Shown piece after piece: positions 8,326 through 15,541 of a stretch of DNA of 44,343 nucleotides. How positions within the stretch are numbered: the first letter of the stretch is position 1; every line of letters begins with the position of its first letter. The translations under genes were made by a program, and so were the position numbers. The notes under the pieces are model-generated. The model was given only the letters and a program-made list of their open reading frames with translations, made no database searches and was not told the origin of the DNA. The DNA comes from an uncultured Collinsella sp. (GTDB taxonomy: Bacteria; Actinomycetota; Coriobacteriia; Coriobacteriales; Coriobacteriaceae), in assembly GCA_900541725.1 (NCBI GenBank), contig UQLB01000019.1, forward strand, positions 1-44,343, read 5' to 3'.

Positions 8326-9753
8326 CTATGCCTCGACAGTGTCCAGATCGAAGCCAAAGTAGCGAACGGAATTGTTGTAGCTGATATCGCGCACGATGGT
8401 GCCCAGCAGCTCCATGTCGGCCGGATACTTGCCCTGCTCAACCCACTCGCCGATCACGCTGCACAGCACGCGACGGAAATACTCGTGGCGCGGATAGGAC
8501 AGGAAGGAGCGGGAGTCGGTGAGCATGCCGACAAAGTTGCCCAGGACGCCCTCGTTGGCCAGAGCCGTGAGCTGCTCGCGCATACCGACCTCGTTGTCGT
8601 TGAACCACCAGGCGGAACCGTTCTGGATCTTACCGGCAGTCGGAGCCTCCTGGAAACAGCCCATCACGGTATCGATCATGGTGTTGTCGATGGGGTTCAA
8701 GCTGTACAGGATGGTCTTGGGCAAGCCGCAGGTCTCCTGGATGGAGTTGAGGAAATCGGCGAGCTGGTCGGACGGCGTGTAGTTGGAGATGCAATCGTAG
8801 CCGGTATCGGGGCCGAGCTTGGCAAACATGGCGCGGTTGTTGTCGCGCTTGCAGCCAAAGTGCAGCTGCATGGCCCAGCCCAGACGGACATACTCGCCCG
8901 CGACAAACTGCATAAAGGCGGTCTTGTACTTAAGGACCTCTTCCTCGGTGAGCGGCTCGGCAGCCAGGCCCTTGGCAAAGATGGCCTCAATCTCATCGGC
9001 GGTAGCCGGGACATACATAACGTAATCGAGTGCGTGGTCGGAGGCGCGGCAGCCCAGCTCGTGGGCAACATCGTAGCGTTTGGAGATGGCGGACTTCATG
9101 CCCTCAAAGTCGCTGACCTCAACGCCGGCAACCTCGGAAAGGTGCTTGCAGTAGTCGGCGAACTCCTGGCCGCGCTCGATGCGCAGAGCGGCGTCGAGGC
9201 GCATGGCGGGAACGACCTGAACGTCAAAACTGTCATCGGCGGCAATCTTCTTGTGCCACTCAAAGCTGTCGGCGGGGTCGTCGGTAGTGCAGATCATGCG
9301 GACGTTGGACTGCTTGATCAGGTTGCGGCAGGTAAAGCTGGCCTCGGCGAGCTTGGCGTTGGCAAGGTCCCAGACCTCCTGGGCGGTCTTGCCGTTGAGG
9401 ACGCCCTCGTAGCCAAAGTAGCGCTTAAGCTCCAGGTGGCTCCACTCAAAGACGGGGTTGCCAACGCAGCGACCCAGGGTCTCGGCCCACTTTTGGAACT
9501 TCTCGCGAGCAGGGGCGTCGCCAGTGATAAAACGCTCGTCGACGCCGTTGGCACGCATCAAGCGCCACTTGTAGTGGTCGCCGCCCAGCCAAACCTCGGT
9601 GATGTTCTCGAAACGCTTGTCCTCCCAGATCTCCTTGGGAGAAATGTGGCAATGGTAGTCAACGATGGGCATGCCCTCGGCAAAGCTGTGGAACAGTTCC
9701 TCGCCGGTCTTGGTGCTCAGCAGGAAATCCTGATCGTCCATAAAGTTTTTCAT
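8326..9753 (-). CDS. uxaC: Glucuronate/galacturonate isomerase
   Basis: A 475-residue uronate isomerase of the amidohydrolase superfamily, converting D-galacturonate to D-tagaturonate and D-glucuronate to D-fructuronate. VDYHCHISPKEI (about 32) carries the metal-binding HxH. Later come the family segments GCRASDHALDYV and LHFGCKRDNN, and AWWFNDNEVGM near the C-terminus. The ATG at 9753 gives the usual family length (about 470); an upstream in-frame extension crosses the promoter and operators and is not coding. First gene of the uxa operon, under two LacI-type operators. Confidence 0.95.
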   Translation of the reverse strand: MKNFMDDQDFLLSTKTGEELFHSFAEGMPIVDYHCHISPKEIWEDKRFENITEVWLGGDHYKWRLMRANGVDERFITGDAPAREKFQKWAETLGRCVGNPVFEWSHLELKRYFGYEGVLNGKTAQEVWDLANAKLAEASFTCRNLIKQSNVRMICTTDDPADSFEWHKKIAADDSFDVQVVPAMRLDAALRIERGQEFADYCKHLSEVAGVEVSDFEGMKSAISKRYDVAHELGCRASDHALDYVMYVPATADEIEAIFAKGLAAEPLTEEEVLKYKTAFMQFVAGEYVRLGWAMQLHFGCKRDNNRAMFAKLGPDTGYDCISNYTPSDQLADFLNSIQETCGLPKTILYSLNPIDNTMIDTVMGCFQEAPTAGKIQNGSAWWFNDNEVGMREQLTALANEGVLGNFVGMLTDSRSFLSYPRHEYFRRVLCSVIGEWVEQGKYPADMELLGTIVRDISYNNSVRYFGFDLDTVEA

Positions 9754-9805
9754 CAAACAGCCCCTTTGCTGGCAAGGCGGGCGCACGGCGCGCTCGTTAT
9801 CCTTT

Positions 9806-9826
9806 AGGTGAACGTTCACTATACTA
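9806..9826 (-). promoter_or_regulatory. uxaC promoter -10 and downstream LacI-type operator O1
   Basis: On the minus strand TAGTAT (9821-9826) is a plausible -10 box, 68 bp before the uxaC start. GTGAACGTTCAC (9808-9819) is a perfect 12-bp palindrome with the central CpG usual in LacI-family operators and would cover the transcription start. The -35 box is not clear. Confidence 0.65.
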
Positions 9827-9843
9827 ATCCATTGCACCTCAAA

Positions 9844-9859
9844 AGGTGAACGTTCACCT
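9844..9859. promoter_or_regulatory. LacI-type operator O2 upstream of uxaC
   Basis: AGGTGAACGTTCACCT is a perfect 16-bp palindrome whose core is identical to O1. The two centres are 38 bp apart, so the sites flank the -10 region and O2 covers the expected -35. A degenerate half-site, GGTGAACGGT, follows at 9871-9880. The likely binder is the LacI-family protein encoded just upstream. Confidence 0.75.
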
Positions 9860-9990
9860 AACCACCACGGGGTGAACGGTAGATTTTGCCCGTTCAACGG
9901 TTGCTGGGGATGTGACTTGCATGTATTGCGGACTGGTTGGCGTCCCCGAACACCGAACTTGAGCGCTTTTGCTCAGGTGGGTCATGTCCC

Positions 9991-10187
9991 GACGTACATT
10001 TTTGGGAGTATTCAGCATTGGAGCGCGCCGTGCGCCATCCTCAGCGTCCTATTTGGAACGCAGATAGCGCCCGATCGGCATAAAAAGTGCCCCCGATGGC
10101 AAATTACGCCATCGGGGGCACTTAAAACAGTCGTTCTGCACCTCATTCAGGGCATGCCAATGCTGAATACTCCCAAAAATGCACGTC
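9991..10187. repeat. 197-bp element bounded by 31-bp inverted repeats
   Basis: The arms 9991-10021 and 10157-10187 are 31-bp inverted copies with one mismatch (each holds TTTTTGGGAGTATTCAGC or its complement). The 135 bp between them carry a very strong hairpin (10085-10123). The element fills most of the 460-bp gap between uxaC and the lacI gene. It has no open frame of note. A small non-autonomous mobile element or a repeated structured element are both possible. Confidence 0.7.
10081..10123 (-). terminator. Terminator of the LacI-family gene
   Basis: AAGTGCCCCCGATGGC (10085-10100) pairs perfectly with GCCATCGGGGGCACTT (10108-10123) around a 7-nt loop. On the minus strand the stem runs into TTTTTA. 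It lies about 90 bp past the lacI stop codon and inside the 197-bp element. Confidence 0.75.
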
Positions 10188-10213
10188 GCAAGAGGGGGTA
10201 CCTGCTCAATCGG

Positions 10214-11293
10214 CTAAATACCCGCAAGTTCGCAGTAGCGGTCGACATTGCTGGCAAATACCATCTCGACGGCACCCTTCTGGACGGGCACCGTCGGGGT
10301 CCTTCCCCACAGCAGATAATCGCCCAGCGTCTTAGCGCCGCGATACGCCAGGCTCGTCGGGTCCTTATAGACAATATTGGTAAAGATACCGCGGCGCAAG
10401 GCCAGAGCACTTTCGGGAAACAGGTCGTTGCCGATCACCATGACCCGACCGGCCTTGCCGGTCGAGACGAGCGCGTCGGCAACCACTTCGGAACCAACGG
10501 CAAAAACGCTACAGATAAGTTCGGGGGCGTCCGGCGCACTCAAGCGCTTTTCGAGCTCATGCTCGAGTTGTTTGACTTGCGCATGGGCACCTGCAAGATC
10601 CTCAACCTGCCATGGAATATCACGTTCGCGCAGGTAATTGTGGAAGGCGCGGGCGGTTAGATAGTGCGAATCGGTATATGGGTCGCCTGTCAAAAGGAGC
10701 ACGCGGGCGTCGGCCCCAGAAGCATGGACCAGGTTTGCCGCCTGCTCGGCCATAAGGCTGCCTGCCGTCGAATAATCGGCCAAGCTCGCACCCAAACGAT
10801 TCAAATGCGGACGGTCGCCATCGACAAGCTCAATCGTCACGCCCGCCTCGGCGATCTGCCCCAAAAGCTCAGTCGCACGATCGTCGCCCGGCGCATAGGC
10901 GAGCAAGCCATCAATCTTCTCGCCCACCTGCAGACGCTCGTCGATTTGCTCGAGTGCATCAGCGTAGCCGCCCACGCCAAATTCAACGCGCTCAACCGTA
11001 ATGCCCCGGTCGATGACCTCCTGTTCAAAGCGATTGCAGCCTTCCCACAGGTAACGGAAAAAGTACGCTCCCTCGCGCGATGCGCGGGGCAGGCAAAACA
11101 CCAGATTGATATCCTTGCGGCGCAGGCTTGAGGCACTTGTGTTGCGGTGATAGCCCATGGCCTCGGCCTTAGCGTTCACCTTGGCGCGCACGGATTCGCT
11201 CACGCCGGCCTTTCCCGTCAGAGCCTTGTGCACGGTATTGATGGAAACGCCAAGCTCGGCGGCTATGTCCTTCATGGTTACGCGAGCGCTCAT
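10214..11293 (-). CDS. LacI-family transcriptional regulator, probable hexuronate regulator
   Basis: A 359-residue regulator. Residues 7-55 (MKDIAAELGVSINTVHKALTGKAGVSESVRAKV) are a LacI helix-turn-helix followed by a hinge, and the rest is a periplasmic-binding-protein-like ligand domain. It starts at the ATG at 11293, with GGAG eight bases upstream; the Met seven codons in (11275) is a second possibility. It sits directly upstream of the uxa operon, in the same orientation but with its own terminator. Two CpG-centred palindromes on the uxaC promoter make it the obvious candidate repressor, probably relieved by a uronate or pathway intermediate. No copy of the palindrome is seen before its own start, so autoregulation is not indicated. 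Confidence 0.88.
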   Translation of the reverse strand: MSARVTMKDIAAELGVSINTVHKALTGKAGVSESVRAKVNAKAEAMGYHRNTSASSLRRKDINLVFCLPRASREGAYFFRYLWEGCNRFEQEVIDRGITVERVEFGVGGYADALEQIDERLQVGEKIDGLLAYAPGDDRATELLGQIAEAGVTIELVDGDRPHLNRLGASLADYSTAGSLMAEQAANLVHASGADARVLLLTGDPYTDSHYLTARAFHNYLRERDIPWQVEDLAGAHAQVKQLEHELEKRLSAPDAPELICSVFAVGSEVVADALVSTGKAGRVMVIGNDLFPESALALRRGIFTNIVYKDPTSLAYRGAKTLGDYLLWGRTPTVPVQKGAVEMVFASNVDRYCELAGI

Positions 11294-11386
11294 GCGGTTA
11301 CTCCGTTATAGATAAGTTGCCAATTAATAGTCCAGTTAACGATACCCCAAAAATACTCTTCGACTCGCCGTACTCTCCCTCAAATG

Positions 11387-11424
11387 CACAAAGCGCCCCG
11401 CGAACGGATGCCCGCGGAGCGCTT
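11387..11424 (-). terminator. Possible terminator after the Cys-rich Feo companion gene
   Basis: AAGCGCCCCGCG (11391-11402) pairs with CGCGGAGCGCTT (11413-11424) with one mismatch. On the minus strand it is followed by TGTG with only a short T stretch, so termination may be weak. Confidence 0.5.
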
Positions 11425-11437
11425 GGATGTCCGGACC

Positions 11438-11638
11438 TTATTTGATACCGCGACCCAAGTCTTCGGCGATTTTGTCTACGCCCTTAAGTGCAGCGCACGT
11501 CTTTTTGTTGGAGCAATGCCCCGTGCAAACGCCACCCTGAGCGCAGTCGGCGCAGGTGCCCTTGCGGTAGATGCGCACGCACACGGCGACAAACGCAACG
11601 CCGATAACAGCCAGTACAACAATATCGATAGGTGCCAT
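11438..11638 (-). CDS. FeoB-associated Cys-rich membrane protein
   Basis: A 66-residue protein with one N-terminal membrane helix (about 6-24) and a Cys-rich tail: TCADC, VCTGHC and TCAAL within residues 28-50. This is the pattern of the small FeoB-associated proteins (p12-like family) that often follow feoB. It lies 204 bp downstream of feoB in the same direction, beyond the feoB terminator. A role in ferrous iron uptake is inferred from association; the Cys cluster could bind iron or a redox partner. Confidence 0.85.
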   Translation of the reverse strand: MAPIDIVVLAVIGVAFVAVCVRIYRKGTCADCAQGGVCTGHCSNKKTCAALKGVDKIAEDLGRGIK

Positions 11639-11780
11639 AGCAAGCCTCCTCTAGTTAACCAGCACTTACTTTACCCCATTCTCCACCTACCAAATAGGGA
11701 CAGGTTTATTTTGGTCGGTTTTATCTGCGGAAACGCCACATCTTACTTCTGGAGCAAAGCAATCTGTCCCCCATTGCGTC

Positions 11781-11813
11781 AAAAAGCCCGAGTGTCACTG
11801 AGACACCCGGGCT
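11781..11813 (-). terminator. feoB terminator
   Basis: Arms 11785-11796 and 11802-11813 (AGCCCGAGTGTC and its near complement, one mismatch) form a stem with a 5-nt loop. On the minus strand it runs into TTTTTG. It lies 30 bp after the feoB stop. Confidence 0.8.
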
Positions 11814-11842
11814 CGTGGAAAGGGGTTGATCCTTATTCGGAC

Positions 11843-14170
11843 TTAGGCGGAAACTGCAGCGGAAGCAGTGTTGGTCTCGTCCTCGTCGGTCCAAGCGTGC
11901 TTGGGCATAGGACGGAAAATCTGGAAGAGCATCGCGACCAGCAGCACGATAGCCACAACCGTCCAGAAGCCAAACTGCCCAAGGACAAGCAGGTTATAGA
12001 ACTGGTTGATGAACAGGCCGATCACCCAAGCGAAGGCGCACTCGTAGCCGAGGGCAATCGCGGTCCACTTGCCGGAATCCATCTGGTTGCGGATGGTACC
12101 CATAGCGGCAAAGCACGGAGCGCACAGCAGGTTGAACGCGCCGAAGGCAACGCAGGCGCCCATGGTGGGGAACATGCCGGCAAACGCGGTCCACAGGCTC
12201 GGGTCGGTCTCGCCCGCGTCGGCGACGGACAGCAGCGAGCCGGCGGTGGCGACGACGTTCTCCTTGGCGACGAGGCCAGAGACAGTCAGCGCGGTTGCCT
12301 GCCAGGTGCTAAAGCCGAGCGGGGCGAAGATCCAAGCGACCAGATTGCCCAGCATGGCGAGCACGGAGTAGTCCATGAACTCCTCGGGGATGCCTTCCAT
12401 CGCAGGCAGGAAGCCAAAGGAGCCGTTGTAGCTACCAAAGTTGGACAGGAACCAAACCACGACAGTGGAGGCAAAGATGACCGTGCCGGCCTTCTTGATA
12501 AAGGCCCAGCAGCGCTCCCACACGTGCAGCGCCCAAGAGCGGATCGCCGGGAAGTGGTAGGCGGGGAGCTCCATAACGAACGGCGTCGGGCGACCGGCGA
12601 AGAGCTTGGTCTTCTTGAGCATGAGGCCCGAGGCGATGACGGCAAAGACGCCCAGGAAGTAGAAGAGCGGGCTAATCCACGCGGCGGTGGTGGAAGAATC
12701 GCCGATGATAGAACCCATGAGCAGGGCGATGATCGGCAGCTTAGCGCCACAGGGAATGAACGTGGTGGTCATGACCGTCATGCGGCGGTCCTTCTCGTTC
12801 TCGATGGTCTTGGTGGCCATGACGCCGGGGACGCCGCAGCCCGAGGACACGAGCATGGGGATAAAGGACTTACCGGACAGGCCAAAGCGGCGGAACACGC
12901 GGTCCATGATGAAGGCGACGCGGGCCATATAGCCGCAGTCCTCCAGGAAGGACAGCATGACGAACAGCAGGAACATCTGCGGGACGAAGCCGAAGATAGC
13001 GCCCAGGCCTCCGACGATACCGTCGCAGACCAGCGAATCGACCAGGCCACCGTCCTCGGTGCCGCCCGCCACAAGCGCGTCGTGGACCATGGTGGTAATA
13101 CCGGGAACATAGGGGCCGTACTGCGCCGGGTCGACCGAGTCGGCATCATCGCCCGCAGCCTCGACAGCCGCGTCGTAGGCGTCGCGGCCCTGGCCGAGCA
13201 CATACCAACCGTCGGTGCCAAAGAGCTGGTCGTTGGTAAAGTCGGTCACCGTGCCGCCCAAGGTAGAAACGGCGATGTAGTACACGCAGAACATGATGAC
13301 AACAAAGATCGGCAGGCCCAGGATACGGTTGGTAACCACGCGGTCGATCTTCTCGGAGGTGCTCATCTTGGCCGGAGCCTTGGTGAGGCACTCATCGATG
13401 ATGTGGGCAATCACGCCGTAACGCTCTCCGGTGATGATGGACTCGGCATCGTCGTCGCAGTCCTGCTCGCACTGAGCGACCAGCTCCTCCACGCGAGCGG
13501 CCTTCTCCTTGGTGAGGTTGATGAGCTTGCAGGCGTCCGCGTCGCGCTCAAACAGCTTGACGGCGTAATAGCGGCGCTTGTTGGCGGGAACACTCGCCGG
13601 AAGGTTGTTCTCGATGTGGTCCAGAACGTCCTCGATGGAGGAATCGAACTTGTGCTCGGGCACCTGACCCTTAGAAGCAGCGGACTTCTTGACCTGCTCG
13701 AAAAGCTCCTTGATACCCTTGTTCTTAAGGGCCGAGATCATCATAACCGGGCAGCCGAGCTTCTTGGAGAGCTTGTCCGTGTCGATCTTATCGCCGTTCT
13801 TTTCGACCAAGTCGGCCATGTTGAGGGCAACGACCACGGGCAGGCCGGTCTCGATAACCTGAAGCGCCAGGTACAGGTTACGCTCGAGGTTGGTGGCATC
13901 GACAACCTGGACGACCACATCGGGCTCGCCGCTCATGAGGTAATCGCGCGAGCACTGCTCCTCGGGGCTGTAGGGGGAAAGCGAGTAGATGCCGGGGAGG
14001 TCCGTGATGGTAACGTTCTTGTCGCTTAGGAGCTTGGCCTCCTTTTTCTCAACCGTGACGCCGGGCCAGTTGCCAACGTAGCCGTTGGCGCCGGTGATCA
14101 GGTTGAAAAGCGTGGTCTTGCCGCAGTTGGGGTTACCCGCCAGCGCGACATGGATCTGAGAATCCGCCAT
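11843..14170 (-). CDS. feoB: Ferrous iron transport protein B
   Basis: A 775-residue membrane GTPase that imports Fe(II). The N-terminal G domain shows G1 GNPNCGKT (about 12-19), the G3 motif DLPG (about 58) and the G4 motif NMAD (about 115). A helical spacer follows. The C-terminal two thirds hold the Gate domains, with many membrane segments including MLVSSGCGVPGVMATKTIENEKD and PCGAKLPIIALL, both typical FeoB core loops. Length is normal for the family. It is preceded by two feoA genes; the 123-bp gap to feoA2 contains a dyad (14246-14265) that may allow separate control. Confidence 0.96.
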   Translation of the reverse strand: MADSQIHVALAGNPNCGKTTLFNLITGANGYVGNWPGVTVEKKEAKLLSDKNVTITDLPGIYSLSPYSPEEQCSRDYLMSGEPDVVVQVVDATNLERNLYLALQVIETGLPVVVALNMADLVEKNGDKIDTDKLSKKLGCPVMMISALKNKGIKELFEQVKKSAASKGQVPEHKFDSSIEDVLDHIENNLPASVPANKRRYYAVKLFERDADACKLINLTKEKAARVEELVAQCEQDCDDDAESIITGERYGVIAHIIDECLTKAPAKMSTSEKIDRVVTNRILGLPIFVVIMFCVYYIAVSTLGGTVTDFTNDQLFGTDGWYVLGQGRDAYDAAVEAAGDDADSVDPAQYGPYVPGITTMVHDALVAGGTEDGGLVDSLVCDGIVGGLGAIFGFVPQMFLLFVMLSFLEDCGYMARVAFIMDRVFRRFGLSGKSFIPMLVSSGCGVPGVMATKTIENEKDRRMTVMTTTFIPCGAKLPIIALLMGSIIGDSSTTAAWISPLFYFLGVFAVIASGLMLKKTKLFAGRPTPFVMELPAYHFPAIRSWALHVWERCWAFIKKAGTVIFASTVVVWFLSNFGSYNGSFGFLPAMEGIPEEFMDYSVLAMLGNLVAWIFAPLGFSTWQATALTVSGLVAKENVVATAGSLLSVADAGETDPSLWTAFAGMFPTMGACVAFGAFNLLCAPCFAAMGTIRNQMDSGKWTAIALGYECAFAWVIGLFINQFYNLLVLGQFGFWTVVAIVLLVAMLFQIFRPMPKHAWTDEDETNTASAAVSA

Positions 14171-14245
14171 TCAATCCTTCTTCCTTGTGTGTCTGCGCTG
14201 CTTTCTCCGCGCAGGCTGGATAATGTGCTTTCAAGTTGCTGCATT

Positions 14246-14265
14246 AAGTTAGAAAAACCTAACTT
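14246..14265. promoter_or_regulatory. Metalloregulator-like dyad before feoB
   Basis: AAGTTAG and CTAACTT form a perfect 7-bp inverted repeat separated by 6 bp, 76 bp before the feoB start. The GTTAG/CTAAC halves recall DtxR/IdeR-type iron boxes, but the spacing is wider than the classical 1 bp, so the binding family is not settled. Confidence 0.5.
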
Positions 14266-14293
14266 TATCTGCAGAAATATACGTCGCGAGCCC

Positions 14294-14515
14294 TTACTGG
14301 ACCTCGACGACGGCCGCCTCCTCCTTGCGGATGGAAAGCTCGTAGCCGCGCACGTTGATCTCGACCGGATCACCGAGCGGTGCAACCTTCACGACCTTGA
14401 ACGAAGTGCCCTTGATGAGCCCCAGGTCCATAAGGTGGCGGCGAAGCGCACCCTCACCGTGAAGCTTGACGATGGTGGAGCTCTCGCCCACCTTAACGTC
14501 ACCCAACGTCTTCAT
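14294..14515 (-). CDS. feoA: FeoA-family protein (second copy, next to feoB)
   Basis: A 73-residue SH3-like protein. MKTLGDVKVGESSTIVKL, RRHLMDLGLIKGTSFKVV and DPVEINVRGYELSIRKEEA match the FeoA fold. FeoA is a small cytosolic accessory of FeoB, thought to assist or regulate its GTPase. This copy lies 39 nt downstream of the other feoA gene. Confidence 0.92.
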   Translation of the reverse strand: MKTLGDVKVGESSTIVKLHGEGALRRHLMDLGLIKGTSFKVVKVAPLGDPVEINVRGYELSIRKEEAAVVEVQ

Positions 14516-14554
14516 CCTCTTGTCCCCCTTTCGGTTTTTATGAAATGTTGCGGA

Positions 14555-14797
14555 CTAACCGACGGTCATGATGTGCATGGCAACCTTGGAATCGATACCA
14601 AAGCGTGCGCCCAGCACCGTGACGATGATATTGGCGCCACTCGAGCTCACCACGTGGATCTCGCTGCCCTCGACAAAGCCGAGGTCCTTAAGGTGGTGCT
14701 TCATGTCCTCATTGCCCTTTACACGAGACACGTGCACGGTTTCGCCCGCTTTTACCATCGAAAGCGGCATGGCCGGCATCTGCGGTCCGCAAGACAT
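14555..14797 (-). CDS. feoA: FeoA-family protein (first copy)
   Basis: An 80-residue SH3-like protein: SMVKAGETVHVSRVKGN, HHLKDLGFVEGSEIHVV, GARFGIDSKVAMHI. It opens the feo operon. It differs clearly from the second copy, with a short N-terminal extension MSCGPQMPAMPL containing a Cys. Tandem feoA genes are common in Gram-positive feo operons. A large inverted repeat lies 45-98 bp upstream. Confidence 0.9.
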   Translation of the reverse strand: MSCGPQMPAMPLSMVKAGETVHVSRVKGNEDMKHHLKDLGFVEGSEIHVVSSSGANIIVTVLGARFGIDSKVAMHIMTVG

Positions 14798-14841
14798 GAG
14801 TGAGCTCCTAACGTCGGTTCGTCCTCAACATCGACGCGATA

Positions 14842-14895
14842 AAAGTTAACCACGTCTATGTTCGCTTTAGTAAACTAACACGTGGTTAACTTTTT
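14842..14895. promoter_or_regulatory. Large inverted repeat at the feo promoter
   Basis: AAAAGTTAACCACGT (14842-14856) and ACGTGGTTAACTTTT (14881-14895) are a perfect 15-bp inverted repeat. Inside it TTAGTAAACTAA (14868-14879) is a further dyad. The set lies just before the first feoA gene, so it is probably the operator region, perhaps for an iron-sensing repressor. A structured leader is an alternative. Confidence 0.6.
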
Positions 14896-14940
14896 GGAAA
14901 GGGTCTCCATTCAGTTTTCGAAAAAGTTTCCCATACGAAA

Positions 14941-14979
14941 CAAAAGGGCGCGGCAAAGGACCATCCTTTACCACGCCCT
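14941..14979 (-). terminator. Terminator of the HPr gene
   Basis: AGGGCGCGGCAAAGGA (14945-14960) pairs with TCCTTTACCACGCCCT (14964-14979), with G:U-type mismatches only and a 3-nt loop. On the minus strand it ends in TTTTG, seven bases past the HPr stop. Confidence 0.8.
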
Positions 14980-14986
14980 GTCATGC

Positions 14987-15235
14987 TTAAAGCGAGAGAT
15001 TTCTGATCGATGTGACACAGGAGGCCTCATCTACGCCCGAAACGCGGAAGATGATGTCCTCGCCGCACTCGCCGTAGAGAGCCATGAGTCCCATGACATC
15101 GCGGCCATCCGTGTGGCGATCGCCGATGCTGACTGACACGTCGCTACGATGCTTGGCAATGATGTCATAGAGCAGCGCAACCGGGCGGGCATGTAATCCC
15201 AACGGATCTTTAATCGTCTTTGTAAACTCGACCAT
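14987..15235 (-). CDS. ptsH: HPr-family phosphocarrier protein
   Basis: An 82-residue HPr. LGLHARPV places the phosphoacceptor His exactly at position 15, as in classical HPr, so it should take phosphate from enzyme I (PEP-dependent) and pass it to sugar permeases. At the regulatory position 46, where Firmicutes HPr has the Ser phosphorylated by HPr kinase, this protein has Asp (GRDVMGLMALYG). The ATG at 15235 is chosen because GGGAGGGG lies immediately upstream; an in-frame extension to 15280 is not HPr-like. It stands alone between feo and aspS with its own terminator. No enzyme I is nearby. Confidence 0.9.
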   Translation of the reverse strand: MVEFTKTIKDPLGLHARPVALLYDIIAKHRSDVSVSIGDRHTDGRDVMGLMALYGECGEDIIFRVSGVDEASCVTSIRNLSL

Positions 15236-15334
15236 GTCCCCTCCCACGACATCGCACATTCGGCCGGCAAACCCAGCCACGTGGTAGTTATTGTAGCGTT
15301 AGATGCTTGTTGAAGCCCGCCAGAAGGCTCAACC

Positions 15335-15442
15335 GGAAAGTGCGACCCGTTATTTGGCTGGATTCTGGGACGCAGTTTCCCAAAGGGGCCTGTTTGGGAA
15401 ACTGCGACCCGTTCTGGACGCAAATTCCGGGTCGTAGTTTCC
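15335..15442. repeat. Four alternating inverted arms able to form two different hairpin sets
   Basis: Four related 14-bp arms alternate: GGAAAGTGCGACCC (15335-15348), GGGACGCAGTTTCC (15367-15380), GGAAACTGCGACCC (15397-15410) and GGGTCGTAGTTTCC (15429-15442). Arms 1+2 and 3+4 can make two tandem hairpins; arms 2+3 can make one longer 18-bp hairpin (15367-15410). It lies in the 306-bp gap between aspS and the HPr gene, with no open frame. Confidence 0.7.
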
Positions 15443-15481
15443 GCGACGCCCAGTCAACCTATGCCCTCGCAACGCCCGCGC

Positions 15482-15518
15482 ATAAAAAACGAGGGAAGGC
15501 ACGCGTCCTTCCCTCGTT
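15482..15518 (-). terminator. aspS terminator
   Basis: AACGAGGGAAGG (15488-15499) pairs perfectly with CCTTCCCTCGTT (15507-15518). On the minus strand the stem is followed by TTTTTTATG. It starts 23 bp past the aspS stop. Confidence 0.88.
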
Positions 15519-15541
15519 GTGGGCATTATGTAGCCGCTCGC

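Noticed and set aside
11384..14029. Long plus-strand frame opposite feoB
   Set aside because: It is antisense to feoB, which has all its GTPase and membrane motifs; the frame is charged and repetitive.
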